Shown here: positions 15,725 to 22,270 of the stretch, in pieces
How the letters are laid out: each line of letters begins with the position of its first letter
How positions within the stretch are numbered: the first letter of the stretch is position 1
From: Streptomyces olivochromogenes
GTDB lineage: Bacteria; Actinomycetota; Actinomycetes; Streptomycetales; Streptomycetaceae
Length of the DNA: 64,000 nucleotides
Direction: 5' to 3'
Assembly: GCF_021538895.1 (NCBI RefSeq)
Contig: NZ_JADDRL010000007.1
Span: 87,459-151,458 of the forward strand
Notes under the pieces: generated by a model
What the model saw: the letters and a program-made list of their open reading frames with translations, nothing else
What the model was told of the DNA's origin: nothing
Database searches by the model: none
Made by a program: the position numbers and the translations under genes

Positions 15725-16998
15725 GACGTCCGCTCGCACGCGGAGGCGACGGTGCGCCGGAACCAGTTCGTCTGGTCCGCGACGTCCAGGTCGAGAACCT
15801 TGCCCACCCGCGCGCGCAGCAGCTCCCGCTTCCGCGCGGTGAAGTCGGGTTCGGTGGACAGGCGCCGGAGGTAGACATCGCCCTGGCCGACCTTCATGGA
15901 CACCCAGTAGTAGACGAGGCGGGCGGGCTCCGTCGCGGGCGGCGCACACTCGAAGCGAACCGCCGCGCGGGCGACCTGGTAGGGCGTCGTACCCGCCGCG
16001 TGGCTCTCGCCGAGCGGGAAGTGCCAGTCGGTGGTCGTGGACGGCGCCGGGTACCGCACCGCGGCGAGCGTGTCCGTCAACGTGGCGGGGTGGGCGTCGA
16101 TACCCGCTTTCCGGAGCTTTCGCAGGGCGGCCGTCACCTCTTCGCGCAAGGCGGGGAGTTCTGCGGCGTAGGCCGAGGGGGTGCAGATGCGCGGGCTGCC
16201 GTTCGTGCAGGACATCGATCCGTGACCCGTGCTCCGGGGCCCGATGTAGCTCCAGTCCTTGACGATGGCGTACCCGCCGCCGAAGCACGCCAGCGCCAGC
16301 GCCCCGGCGAGGGCGGCGCGCAACCACGGCCGGGGTATCCCCGACCAGAGCAGGGCCACCGCCGCGGCGGCGCCGACGCCCACGAGCAGGGGTGCCGCGA
16401 TGGCCGGCGCGGTCGGCAGTTCGCCGAACAGCAGCCTGCCCGGGTAGAGGCTGGTGAGATGCCGGGGCCAGGCGACGGTGAGTCCTGTGGACCAGCCCAG
16501 GGCCAGGAAGTCGAGGACCGCGATCACCGGAACCGCCGCGATGTGCCGGATCGCGACTCCCCAGCCGAACCCGATCACCGCATGGGCCGCGCAGAGCAGC
16601 ATGGCGAACACCACGAGTCCGGCTCCCGGCACATCCAGCGGGGTTCCCGTCTGGATCAGCCCGCACAGGACGGGAAGGAGCAGGACCAGCCAGGCCAGCG
16701 CGACCACAGGGACGAGGCTGTGCGCGGCGATGGCGTAGCGGGAGCGCACGGCGCCCCATTGCCAGACGTCCGCGTTGCCGAGCTTGCGTGCCTCCCAGGC
16801 ACCCAGCGCCGCGGCGACCGCGTAGGCCACGGGTATCAGGTTGCGCAGCACCGCGTCGACGACGGTGGGCGCGTAGTCGATCGGATCGAGCCGCAGGTCG
16901 GATGTGATGTCCGTGAAGTAATAGGCGAGCACGAGCAGCAGGACGACGGGTGACACCCACAGCGCGCTGCTGGACCGGATTCGGGCGAGCGGTTTCAA
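15721..16998 (-). CDS. Large membrane protein of the ABC unit with an extracytoplasmic C-terminal domain
   Basis: About 425 residues. About seven membrane segments occupy residues 10-260, for example LWVSPVVLLLVLAYYF, LVPVVALAWLVLLLPVLCGL and AALAGALALACFGGGYAIV. A non-membrane domain of about 165 residues follows (cysteines in SMSCTNGSPRICTPS and RFECAPPATE). TTG 16998 is chosen because GAGGA lies 5 bases upstream; GTG 17046 has no such site and lies inside an intergenic hairpin. Family not recognised; the topology resembles bacteriocin-associated or antibiotic-exporter permeases. Confidence 0.72.
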   Translation of the reverse strand: MKPLARIRSSSALWVSPVVLLLVLAYYFTDITSDLRLDPIDYAPTVVDAVLRNLIPVAYAVAAALGAWEARKLGNADVWQWGAVRSRYAIAAHSLVPVVALAWLVLLLPVLCGLIQTGTPLDVPGAGLVVFAMLLCAAHAVIGFGWGVAIRHIAAVPVIAVLDFLALGWSTGLTVAWPRHLTSLYPGRLLFGELPTAPAIAAPLLVGVGAAAAVALLWSGIPRPWLRAALAGALALACFGGGYAIVKDWSYIGPRSTGHGSMSCTNGSPRICTPSAYAAELPALREEVTAALRKLRKAGIDAHPATLTDTLAAVRYPAPSTTTDWHFPLGESHAAGTTPYQVARAAVRFECAPPATEPARLVYYWVSMKVGQGDVYLRRLSTEPDFTARKRELLRARVGKVLDLDVADQTNWFRRTVASACERTS

Positions 16999-17027
16999 GG
17001 GGTTCCTCGTGGGGCTCGGGACGGGCT

Positions 17028-17064
17028 GAGGCGCGGCGTGCCCCACGGGGCAGCGCCGCGCCTC
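17028..17064 (-). terminator. Hairpin between the secreted-protein gene and its membrane-protein genes
   Basis: Arms GAGGCGCGGCG (17028-17038) and CGCCGCGCCTC (17054-17064), with inner GCCCC/GGGGC pairing, just after the stop of the secreted-protein gene. There is no T-run. It is a likely partial terminator or 3' stabiliser that would give more mRNA for the secreted protein than for the transporter. Confidence 0.65.
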
Positions 17065-17074
17065 GGACCGAAGG

Positions 17075-17512
17075 TCAGCTGTCGGCCTTGGTGGTGTCGA
17101 CGTAGACCGACTTCACGTTGAGGAGGCAGCAGCTCCCGCCCTGACCGACCTTGGAGGTCTCGAAGTAGAAGTCCGGCTCGGTGGGCAGCCCGGTCCACTC
17201 ACCGTTGCTCGTGTAGGAGGCGCCGTTGAAGCAGTTGGTGAAGGTCTTGGAGCCGTAGTAGTCGTTGGACGACAGCGCGTCGTAGTCCCACAGCTGGACG
17301 ACGACCTGCTTCGTGGTGGCGTACTGAGCCGTGCACCCGGTGAACTGGACCTGGCTGTAGCTCTCGTCGGCCCAGGTGCGGGAGGTGTCGCCGTCCGTCC
17401 AAGAGTTGATGTAGCTCGACCAGTTGGCCCAGGCGCCCGGCGCCGCGGCAAGAACGGCGGCGGCGGCCAGGCCGGCCACGGTGGAGACGCGCTTGATTGA
17501 TGTGCCCGACAT
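17075..17512 (-). CDS. Secreted cysteine-containing small protein
   Basis: 145 residues. A Sec signal peptide is clear: basic SIKRVS, hydrophobic TVAGLAAAAVLAAAPG and an AWA cleavage site before NWSSYINSW (about residue 30). The mature protein (about 115 residues) is rich in Tyr, Trp, Ser and Thr with four cysteines (FTGCTAQ, FTNCFNG, GSCCLLN), suitable for two disulfides. ATG 17512 has GGGGAAC upstream. It is first in a unit with two membrane proteins and an ABC ATPase, and has a strong promoter of its own. Family not recognised; an antimicrobial or signalling protein is an inference from context only. Confidence 0.75.
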   Translation of the reverse strand: MSGTSIKRVSTVAGLAAAAVLAAAPGAWANWSSYINSWTDGDTSRTWADESYSQVQFTGCTAQYATTKQVVVQLWDYDALSSNDYYGSKTFTNCFNGASYTSNGEWTGLPTEPDFYFETSKVGQGGSCCLLNVKSVYVDTTKADS

Positions 17513-17577
17513 ACGGGTTCCCCAGTCCTCCACCCGGCGCCATGCTTTCCATGATCACTTCCGGGTGGATCGGCGGG

Positions 17578-17607
17578 AACCTACTGTTTAAATGATCTTT
17601 ACGTCAA
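17578..17607 (-). promoter_or_regulatory. Consensus promoter for the secreted-protein unit
   Basis: Read on the minus strand: TTGACG (17607-17602), an 18-base spacer, TAGGTT (17583-17578), giving a leader of about 60 bases before ATG 17512. The region is notably AT-rich for this genome (TTTAAATGATC). Confidence 0.7.
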
Positions 17608-17701
17608 CTTTCAGCCAGCGTGGCTTGTTGTTTGGCTACCGTTTGCCGTGATGAGGGGGTGTTGATCACGGTGGGGCTCGGCTCTGCCCCCCCCACCGGA
17701 C

Positions 17702-18319
17702 GCCTCCGTCACGCGCGGCGATCACCGGGTCGCCTCCACCGGTGACGTGTACCGGGAGCACTTCGTGCTCAACAGTGCCCGCACGGGCGGCTCCTGGACC
17801 GACACGAAGATCTTCACCGGCTGGAAGACCCGCACCCGGATCATCGCGCCGGGCGACGTCACCGGCGACTACCTGCCCGACCTCCTGTCGGTGGACTCCG
17901 GCGGGACCATGTGGATCTACCCCGGCAAGGGCAACGGCACCTTCGGCGCCCGCTTCTCCGTGCGCACCGGCTGGAACCAGTACAACTCCGTGCGCGGTCA
18001 CGGCGATTTCACCGGTGACGGCAGGGCCGACCTGCTCGCCCGCCAGGCCGGCACCGGCGACCTGTACCTGTACAAGGGCACCGGCAAGACCGGCTCCGCG
18101 GCCTTCTCCTCCCGGATCAAGGTGCGCAGCGCCTGGACCGGCTACAACGCCTTCGACGCGGTCGGCGACATCAGCGGCGACGGCATCGCCGACTTCCTGG
18201 CCCGCACCCCCGGCGGCACGCTCTACCTCTACAAGGGCACCGCCAAGGCCACCAGCGAGATCTTCGCCCCGCGGGTATCGGTCGGCAACGGCTTCCAGTA
18301 CTACGACATCTGGGGCTGA
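17702..18319 (+). pseudogene. C-terminal remnant of an FG-GAP/VCBS repeat protein
   Basis: A continuous reading frame gives repeated calcium-loop motifs typical of beta-propeller FG-GAP proteins: GDVTGDYLPDLLSVDSGG, GDFTGDGRADLLAR and GDISGDGIADFLARTPGG. It also has the usual tail FQYYDIWG, which fits a natural C terminus. Upstream the frame is closed by a stop at 17663 and no signal peptide or ribosome site is present. Such proteins are normally much longer and secreted. A GTG at 17747 could be read as a start but lacks support. Confidence 0.7.
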
Positions 18320-18330
18320 GAACCACAGGT

Positions 18331-18352
18331 GAGCGAGGCATTTTGCCTGCTC
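18331..18352 (-). terminator. Displaced native terminator of the tRNA-Cys gene
   Basis: Small hairpin GAGC-GA-GGCA-TTT-TGCC-T-GCTC on the chromosomal side of the outermost attachment site. Removing the elements would place it 10 bases beyond the tRNA 3' end, so it is probably the original tRNA terminator. Confidence 0.5.
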
Positions 18353-18361
18353 GGAGTAGTG

Positions 18362-18403
18362 GAGGCCGTGGCGGGAATCGAACCCGCGTAACCCGCTTTG
18401 CAG
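18362..18403. other. Outer attachment site (attL), 42-bp copy of the tRNA-Cys 3' half
   Basis: Identical over 42 bp to 40577-40618, the 3' half of the tRNA-Cys gene, starting GAGGCCGTGG and ending CTTTGCAG. The tRNA 5' half is absent. The adjoining chromosomal side supplies a CCA (TGG on the plus strand), so this is the original tRNA 3' end displaced by integration. Confidence 0.93.
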
Positions 18404-18785
18404 TCTACTCACGCAGCCAGGGACTCGTACCGAGTCTGACCAGGCTCGCCCCCTCGGTCAAGCGGCTCAGATGAGGTGAGGTGACTTACCCAACAGCGGG
18501 CACTGACGGCCGTACGGGAGACTCCGGCAACGAGGTATATTTGGACACGTTGTTCGGGCCGCTCCGAGAGCGGTAGCCCCATCTGGTCCGTGACATACAG
18601 CGGGCAGGGCTCTTCAAGTCGAACGTGACAAAGGAAATGAGACAGAGACAGGAAATGACCATGGAAGGCCAGAGGTTTGGCCGGACGCGGTATGTCTCTG
18701 TGCATGCCCGAGCCGGTCGGTAATACCCGGTTCGAGCAACCCGCACGGACCGGTCCCATCGAGTAGTTGGGAAGCCGGAGACGGG
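18404..18785. other. Left arm of the inner remnant, no gene recognised
   Basis: 382 bases between the outer att site and the first small gene. Both strands can be read, but the frames lack ribosome sites and normal Streptomyces codon use. A repeated GGAAATGA (about 18633 and 18650) is the only local pattern seen. Confidence 0.5.
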
Positions 18786-18935
18786 ATGAAGAAGCTGTTC
18801 AAGATCCTTGGCGTGGTGAGCGCTGTCTTGCTGGGGATCGCTATCGTGGCTCACGATCTGAGCACGGCGACAACTCTGACGCTTAACTCCTTCGCTGAGA
18901 TTCGCGACGCATGGAGGCAGTTCAGCACCGAGTAG
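18786..18935 (+). CDS. 49-residue membrane-anchored small protein
   Basis: ATG 18786 follows GGAGACGGG. The product starts MKKLFKILGVVSAVLLGIAI, a charged N terminus and one hydrophobic segment, then a polar tail ending RDAWRQFSTE. It could be a single-span protein or a secreted peptide. Not recognised. It lies inside the 2.6-kb remnant and is followed by a hairpin shared with the convergent GntR gene. Confidence 0.55.
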   Translation: MKKLFKILGVVSAVLLGIAIVAHDLSTATTLTLNSFAEIRDAWRQFSTE

Positions 18936-18995
18936 CCGACTCTGGGAGCCGTGTCTCTGTAGAGATCGTTCACGCGCTACCCGACACCAGAACGT

Positions 18996-19057
18996 GCAAG
19001 AAGCCTCGCTGCGACCTGGAACGCCCCGATGGCGGTCCGCGTAGCGGGGCTTCTTGC
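18996..19057. terminator. Hairpin between the small membrane protein gene and the convergent GntR gene
   Basis: GCAAGAAGCC(T)CGCTGCG pairs with CGTAGCGGGGCTTCTTGC across a loop of about 26 bases. It lies between convergent genes and could terminate either transcript. Confidence 0.6.
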
Positions 19058-19073
19058 TGGGCAGAGAAGCACG

Positions 19074-19301
19074 TCAGCTCTTGGAGACGAACGACCCTTG
19101 CCCGAGCACGGTGTAGAGCCTGCCCTCTTCCCTGAGAGCCGCTACGGCTTTCTGGACGGTCGACGGAGCTACGTCCAGCTCGGTAGCAAGCTCCACCACG
19201 GCAGGGAATCGCTCCCCAGGGGCGTATGTACCTGAGTCCAGCCGTCGGCGTAGCTCAGCAGCAACCTGAGGCCATACGGGCTTGCTGCGGTCAAGATCCA
19301 T
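19074..19301 (-). CDS. Short GntR-type winged-HTH regulator
   Basis: 75 residues, essentially only the DNA-binding domain: PVWPQVAAELRRRLDSGTYA, then PGERFPAVVELATELDVAPS and TVQKAVAALREEG, ending GQGSFVSKS. No effector domain is present. ATG 19301 is chosen because the fold starts there. It is divergent from the 101-residue gene at 19432 across a palindromic intergenic region, so it probably controls both. Typical of regulators in Streptomyces integrative elements. Confidence 0.85.
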   Translation of the reverse strand: MDLDRSKPVWPQVAAELRRRLDSGTYAPGERFPAVVELATELDVAPSTVQKAVAALREEGRLYTVLGQGSFVSKS

Positions 19302-19337
19302 ACAACCGAGCATCCGTGAGTACGCGCATTCACGCGA

Positions 19338-19365
19338 CCGCGTATACGCGTATGCGCGTATCCTC
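19338..19365. promoter_or_regulatory. Palindromic operator region between divergent genes
   Basis: Alternating purine/pyrimidine CGCGTATACGCGTATGCGCG includes the perfect palindrome ATACGCGTAT (19344-19353) and overlapping GCGTAT/ATGCGC half-sites. Its position between the GntR gene and the gene at 19432 suggests an autoregulatory operator. Confidence 0.55.
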
Positions 19366-19431
19366 GGCCGAGGAAGGACCCCCGCGACAGGGCGAACTGT
19401 CCGGGGGCGTGACCGACTGCTAGGAGTCGAT

Positions 19432-19737
19432 ATGGCAGAGCGTAGCGTCGTACGGCTGTTGCCCTGGAGCGGACCAGAGGGGAAGCGGGCACACCTGATC
19501 ACTGACGGAAGCCCAACCATGCTGTCTCTGCTGGCAGACAGGATCGAGAGCCAGCAGATCGAAACGGCAACCGTCATCGTGGAGTTGGCACGACCCATGG
19601 TCGGAGAGGAAGCCAAGCTGACGGCAGATGAGCTGAGGTGGATTGCCAGCCGTCTCATCGAGAGCCTGACGGACGTACTGCACATCGCTGAGAGCCGGGG
19701 GCAGAGGATTCCCGACTACGAGGAGAGCGGGGAGTAG
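19432..19737 (+). CDS. Conserved small protein of unknown function
   Basis: 101 residues starting MAERSVVRLLPWSGPEGKRA, soluble and acidic, with helical segments around PTMLSLLADRIESQQIETA and LTADELRWIASRLIESLTDV. AGGAG sits 7 bases before ATG 19432. It resembles short proteins of Streptomyces integrative elements, but I cannot name the family. It is followed by a good terminator, so it is a monocistronic partner of the divergent GntR gene. Confidence 0.65.
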   Translation: MAERSVVRLLPWSGPEGKRAHLITDGSPTMLSLLADRIESQQIETATVIVELARPMVGEEAKLTADELRWIASRLIESLTDVLHIAESRGQRIPDYEESGE

Positions 19738-19753
19738 CAGTCATCCCTCAGGA

Positions 19754-19788
19754 AGCCCCTGGATACCTCTGTACGGCGTCCAGGGGCT
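19754..19788 (+). terminator. Terminator after the 101-residue gene
   Basis: AGCCCCTGGA (19754-19763) and TCCAGGGGCT (19779-19788) with a 15-base loop, followed by CTCTCG; 17 bases after the stop. Confidence 0.75.
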
Positions 19789-19859
19789 CTCTCGTATCCG
19801 TTCCTCTGTTATCCCTCAAGTCAGGGTCCAACGGGCTTGCTACTGGGGATCCTTGGTCC

Positions 19860-20447
19860 ATGTCGCTTCCAGTTATCGCGATCATCATTGCGTCCGTCAG
19901 TGCGGTGTTCACCGGGTCCAACATGGTCATCTCTGCGTTGACCTACCGTCGCGTAAGGCCACGAGTCGAAGTCGACTCCAGGTGGGGACTGCTAGGAGAC
20001 TTTGAACGCCCCAGGAAGGGCAAGAACACTTTCGGTTTCCGTCTGCACGTCAAGAATCTCAGCCCCACAGCCGCCAAGGTGGAGAGCGTCTACGTGGTGG
20101 GCTGGATGCCGCTGCGTTATCCACTCAAGAAGATGTTTCGCAAACCTTGGCCAAAGAGGCGCGTTCCGGTCCGCCAAGAGATCAAAATCCCCCGCGTTGG
20201 GGCTACACGCCCCGCCAAGGCGCCGAACATGGAGCTTCCAGCCTTTGGCGGATTGAACTGGGAGATTCCGTATGACTTCGAAACCACTTCACCTCCCCCT
20301 GGCTGGGGCTCAGTGACGGTCGTAGTGCGGCTGACTAACGGTGAAGAGGTACATGGGAAGCGGATCTCTCGCAGCGCGCTGGGCGACCAGATCAACAGGA
20401 TCAACGGCTACTACCCGGAACTCGGGCTGTCATCTCCATCCGTGTGA
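19860..20447 (+). CDS. Membrane-anchored protein of unknown function
   Basis: 195 residues. One N-terminal membrane segment (LPVIAIIIASVSAVFTGSNM) is followed by a soluble beta-rich domain (RPRVEVDSRWGLLGDFERPR, FGFRLHVKNLSPTAAKVESV, GSVTVVVRLTNGEEVHGKRI). The architecture is like the cargo protein at 39605, which also has an N-terminal anchor and a beta domain with NHGRS/NLSPT-type loops. Not recognised. Lies inside the integrase-less remnant. Confidence 0.6.
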   Translation: MSLPVIAIIIASVSAVFTGSNMVISALTYRRVRPRVEVDSRWGLLGDFERPRKGKNTFGFRLHVKNLSPTAAKVESVYVVGWMPLRYPLKKMFRKPWPKRRVPVRQEIKIPRVGATRPAKAPNMELPAFGGLNWEIPYDFETTSPPPGWGSVTVVVRLTNGEEVHGKRISRSALGDQINRINGYYPELGLSSPSV

Positions 20448-20497
20448 CGGGTGGTTCTTTTTCCGTAAGCGGAATCACTCCATCTCGTTTGTCAGTG

Positions 20498-20541
20498 CCT
20501 CATGGGACAGTCATGGCTCAAGCAATCGACGTCCCATGAGG
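20498..20541 (+). promoter_or_regulatory. 11-bp inverted repeat overlapping a ribosome-binding site
   Basis: CCTCATGGGAC (20498-20508) and GTCCCATGAGG (20531-20541) pair perfectly around a 22-base loop. The right arm runs into the AGGAGGAAG ribosome site of the gene at 20549. The stem would partly hide the site, so it may be a translational switch or an operator. Confidence 0.6.
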
Positions 20542-20548
20542 AGGAAGC

Positions 20549-20758
20549 ATTGACAAGCCAGCACGTAAGAGGGCCGACAAGCTGAAAGCAGGGGATCACC
20601 TGAAGCTCTGGAACGGTAAGACCGTGGAAGTGCTCTCGATAGAGTCAGCAACCAACCAGGTGGGGGGGAAGTGTCTGATCCTGAGTCTGTACAAGATGCC
20701 TAAGATGGTTGTGAAGACATGGCGGATTGTGGAAATGCATTATCCAGCCCCCCAGTGA
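20549..20758 (+). CDS. Small protein with an apparent ATT start codon
   Basis: 69 residues reading DKPARKRADKLKAGDHLKLW after the start, then GKTVEVLSIESAT and ending RIVEMHYPAPQ. The frame is stopped at 20537 and has no ATG, GTG, CTG or TTG near the ribosome site AGGAGG, which is followed by AAGC and ATT 20549. TTG 20550 is one base out of phase and stops after 11 codons. ATT initiation is rare (known for infC), so either this is genuine poor-start control or one base is missing. The lysine-rich small domain is not recognised. Confidence 0.5.
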   Translation: MDKPARKRADKLKAGDHLKLWNGKTVEVLSIESATNQVGGKCLILSLYKMPKMVVKTWRIVEMHYPAPQ

Positions 20759-20959
20759 CCCCGAGCCGGCCGACCCCGGAGAATGGCCCGCAAAGGCGCC
20801 TGTGTGCCCCCCTGAGCGCCTATCTGCTGCGCCTGGTCCCGAGTTGCCAGAGGAGCAATCGGAGGCTCTCAGGGAGGCATAGAGCTTCCAGCCCTATAGG
20901 GGATAATAAAGAGTTCCCTTATGGTTAATTCCGTAAGGGAAAGGTCAGAGACTGTTTTG

Positions 20960-21001
20960 GAGGCCGTGGCGGGAATCGAACCCGCGTAACCCGCTTTGCA
21001 G
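20960..21001. other. Internal attachment site between remnant and main element
   Basis: Third exact copy of the 42-bp tRNA-Cys 3' half. The left side (TTTTG) belongs to the remnant right arm; the right side (GTTTGTCCGGG) begins the left arm of the complete element. Because it keeps full identity, recombination with 40577 would release 20960-40618 as a circle. Confidence 0.93.
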
Positions 21002-21139
21002 GTTTGTCCGGGCTCGTCAGGGCATGATCCGGACTCGTTCACCGGCGTTCAGCCCCGTACGGACGGCGTGGTCGCAGGGCAGGGTGAACGGCTCAGGACG
21101 GCCGTGTACGGCGATGAACGAGACGGAAACTGAGACGGG
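20991..21139. repeat. Left-arm repeat R1
   Basis: About 150 bp, starting at CCGCTTTGCAG of the att core and ending at GAAACTGAGACGGG. It is repeated imperfectly at 21895-22044. The arms contain several GTCC/GGAC and GTACGG short motifs that may bind the integrase. Confidence 0.85.
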
Positions 21140-21187
21140 AGCCCCGCACTCTGATGGCCGAGTTGCCATGACAATGTCCGGCCAAGA

Positions 21188-21757
21188 TCAGCTGCCGAGT
21201 AGCTCCCGAGCAACTTTGGCGAAGTTGTTAACCGCCCGCGTTGCAACACTCCTAGCGTCCTTCGCCTGCACCAACGCCTCCTCCTTGGCCTTGTCCTCAA
21301 GGCCGGGCTTGAGGTAATCCTGCCTCGCGTTACGGAAGTCCTGTACCGCCCGCCTGGCCTCCTCTGATGCCTTGATCACTTCGCGCGGACCCTCCACTGC
21401 CACCAAGCTCTGGGAGTACAACACCTCGTAGAGTGATGATCGTGTCTCGGACCGGTACCTGTTCCAGGGGTCCCCATCCACCCCCCATTGGCTGTCGTCC
21501 TCTGGGTCAGTCACGATCCTGTTGAGTGCCTTCAGGCACGCTGTCAGGAAGCTTGCGTACGCCTCCCTACGTGTCTTACGCACGTCTAGCTTTGCTTTGG
21601 CGTGACGGTCCTTCTCGGCCTCTTCAGCAGCGTGCTTGAGGTTGCGCTTAGCAACGGAGCTGGTGATCAGTGCAGCCAGGGCCGCTGCCAGCAGGGTGGC
21701 CACAGCGGTGATCAGCGAGACGGTGATCAGCGTGGCCGGGGAAACTCCACTCTTCAT
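21188..21757 (-). CDS. Membrane-anchored coiled-coil protein between two arm repeats
   Basis: 189 residues. An N-terminal membrane segment (LITVSLITAVATLLAAALAA) is followed by a charged helical domain (KHAAEEAEKDRHAKAKLDVR, then REAYASFLTACLKALNRIV) and a C-terminal helix pair (EEARRAVQDFRNARQDYLK). ATG 21757 has GGGGGAT upstream. Not recognised; this architecture is common in small mobile-element cargo genes. It is bracketed by the R1 and R2 repeats, as if the segment arrived or was duplicated with its own left arm. Confidence 0.65.
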   Translation of the reverse strand: MKSGVSPATLITVSLITAVATLLAAALAALITSSVAKRNLKHAAEEAEKDRHAKAKLDVRKTRREAYASFLTACLKALNRIVTDPEDDSQWGVDGDPWNRYRSETRSSLYEVLYSQSLVAVEGPREVIKASEEARRAVQDFRNARQDYLKPGLEDKAKEEALVQAKDARSVATRAVNNFAKVARELLGS

Positions 21758-21894
21758 CGATCCCCCGAGTTGTGATTGAGCTTGGGGATCAGCTTGGCGA
21801 CCTCCCGTCCGACGCGGTGACGAATTGAAGAAGTTGAGAGGTATGCAAGCTCTCCCAGAGGCTGACAGGAGTGGTCAAACTGGGTGGTGCGCAG

Positions 21895-22044
21895 CCGCTT
21901 TGCAGGTTTGTCCGGGTTGGTCAGAGCATGGTCCGGACGTGTTCGTGTGCGTTCAGTCCCGTACTGACGCTGCGTCCGGTGTTGCACAGCGAACGGTCCT
22001 GGACGGCCTCGTACGGTCATGAACGAGACGGAAACTGAGACGGG
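21895..22044. repeat. Left-arm repeat R2 with a truncated att core
   Basis: Second copy of R1. It keeps only the last 11 bp of the att core (CCGCTTTGCAG, 21895-21905), which matches the anticodon-loop side of the tRNA. It ends at the terminator at 22036. Confidence 0.85.
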
Positions 22045-22075
22045 TGCGGCCTCACTTGAGGCCGCACCCGTCTCA
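22036..22075. terminator. Perfect 19-bp palindromic terminator
   Basis: TGAGACGGGTGCGGCCTCA (22036-22054), a 2-base loop, then its exact complement (22057-22075). It insulates the OLD nuclease gene from the left arm. Confidence 0.8.
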
Positions 22076-22270
22076 GTTCACCGTGGTCAACGGGGCGGAG
22101 GGGCGAGCTCCCTTCCTGCCTCAGGCACTGGCGCGTAGCCGCGGTGGGCATGAGCGTCGCCAGCGGGTTCTCGGATGAAGTTCACAGTCCTCACCACCAC
22201 AGACGTCGATCTGTACCACCATGGTCTACAAGCTGACCGCACCTCCGTATTCTCTTCCGGGAGTGAGAAC

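Noticed and set aside
17075..17512. Lactococcin 972-type bacteriocin
   Set aside because: Operon logic is similar, but the mature sequence is longer and has four cysteines and no similarity I can see.
17747..18319. Intact short FG-GAP protein starting at GTG 17747
   Set aside because: No ribosome site or signal peptide, and the coding frame continues upstream of that GTG until a stop, which fits a truncated gene.
18362..18403. Possible second and third tRNA genes (also 20960-21001)
   Set aside because: Only the 3' half of tRNA-Cys is present; the acceptor 5' strand and D-arm are missing, so they are att sites.
18409..18759. Minus-strand open frame of about 116 codons in the remnant left arm
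   Set aside because: Starts inside a region without ribosome site, atypical codon use and no recognisable domain.
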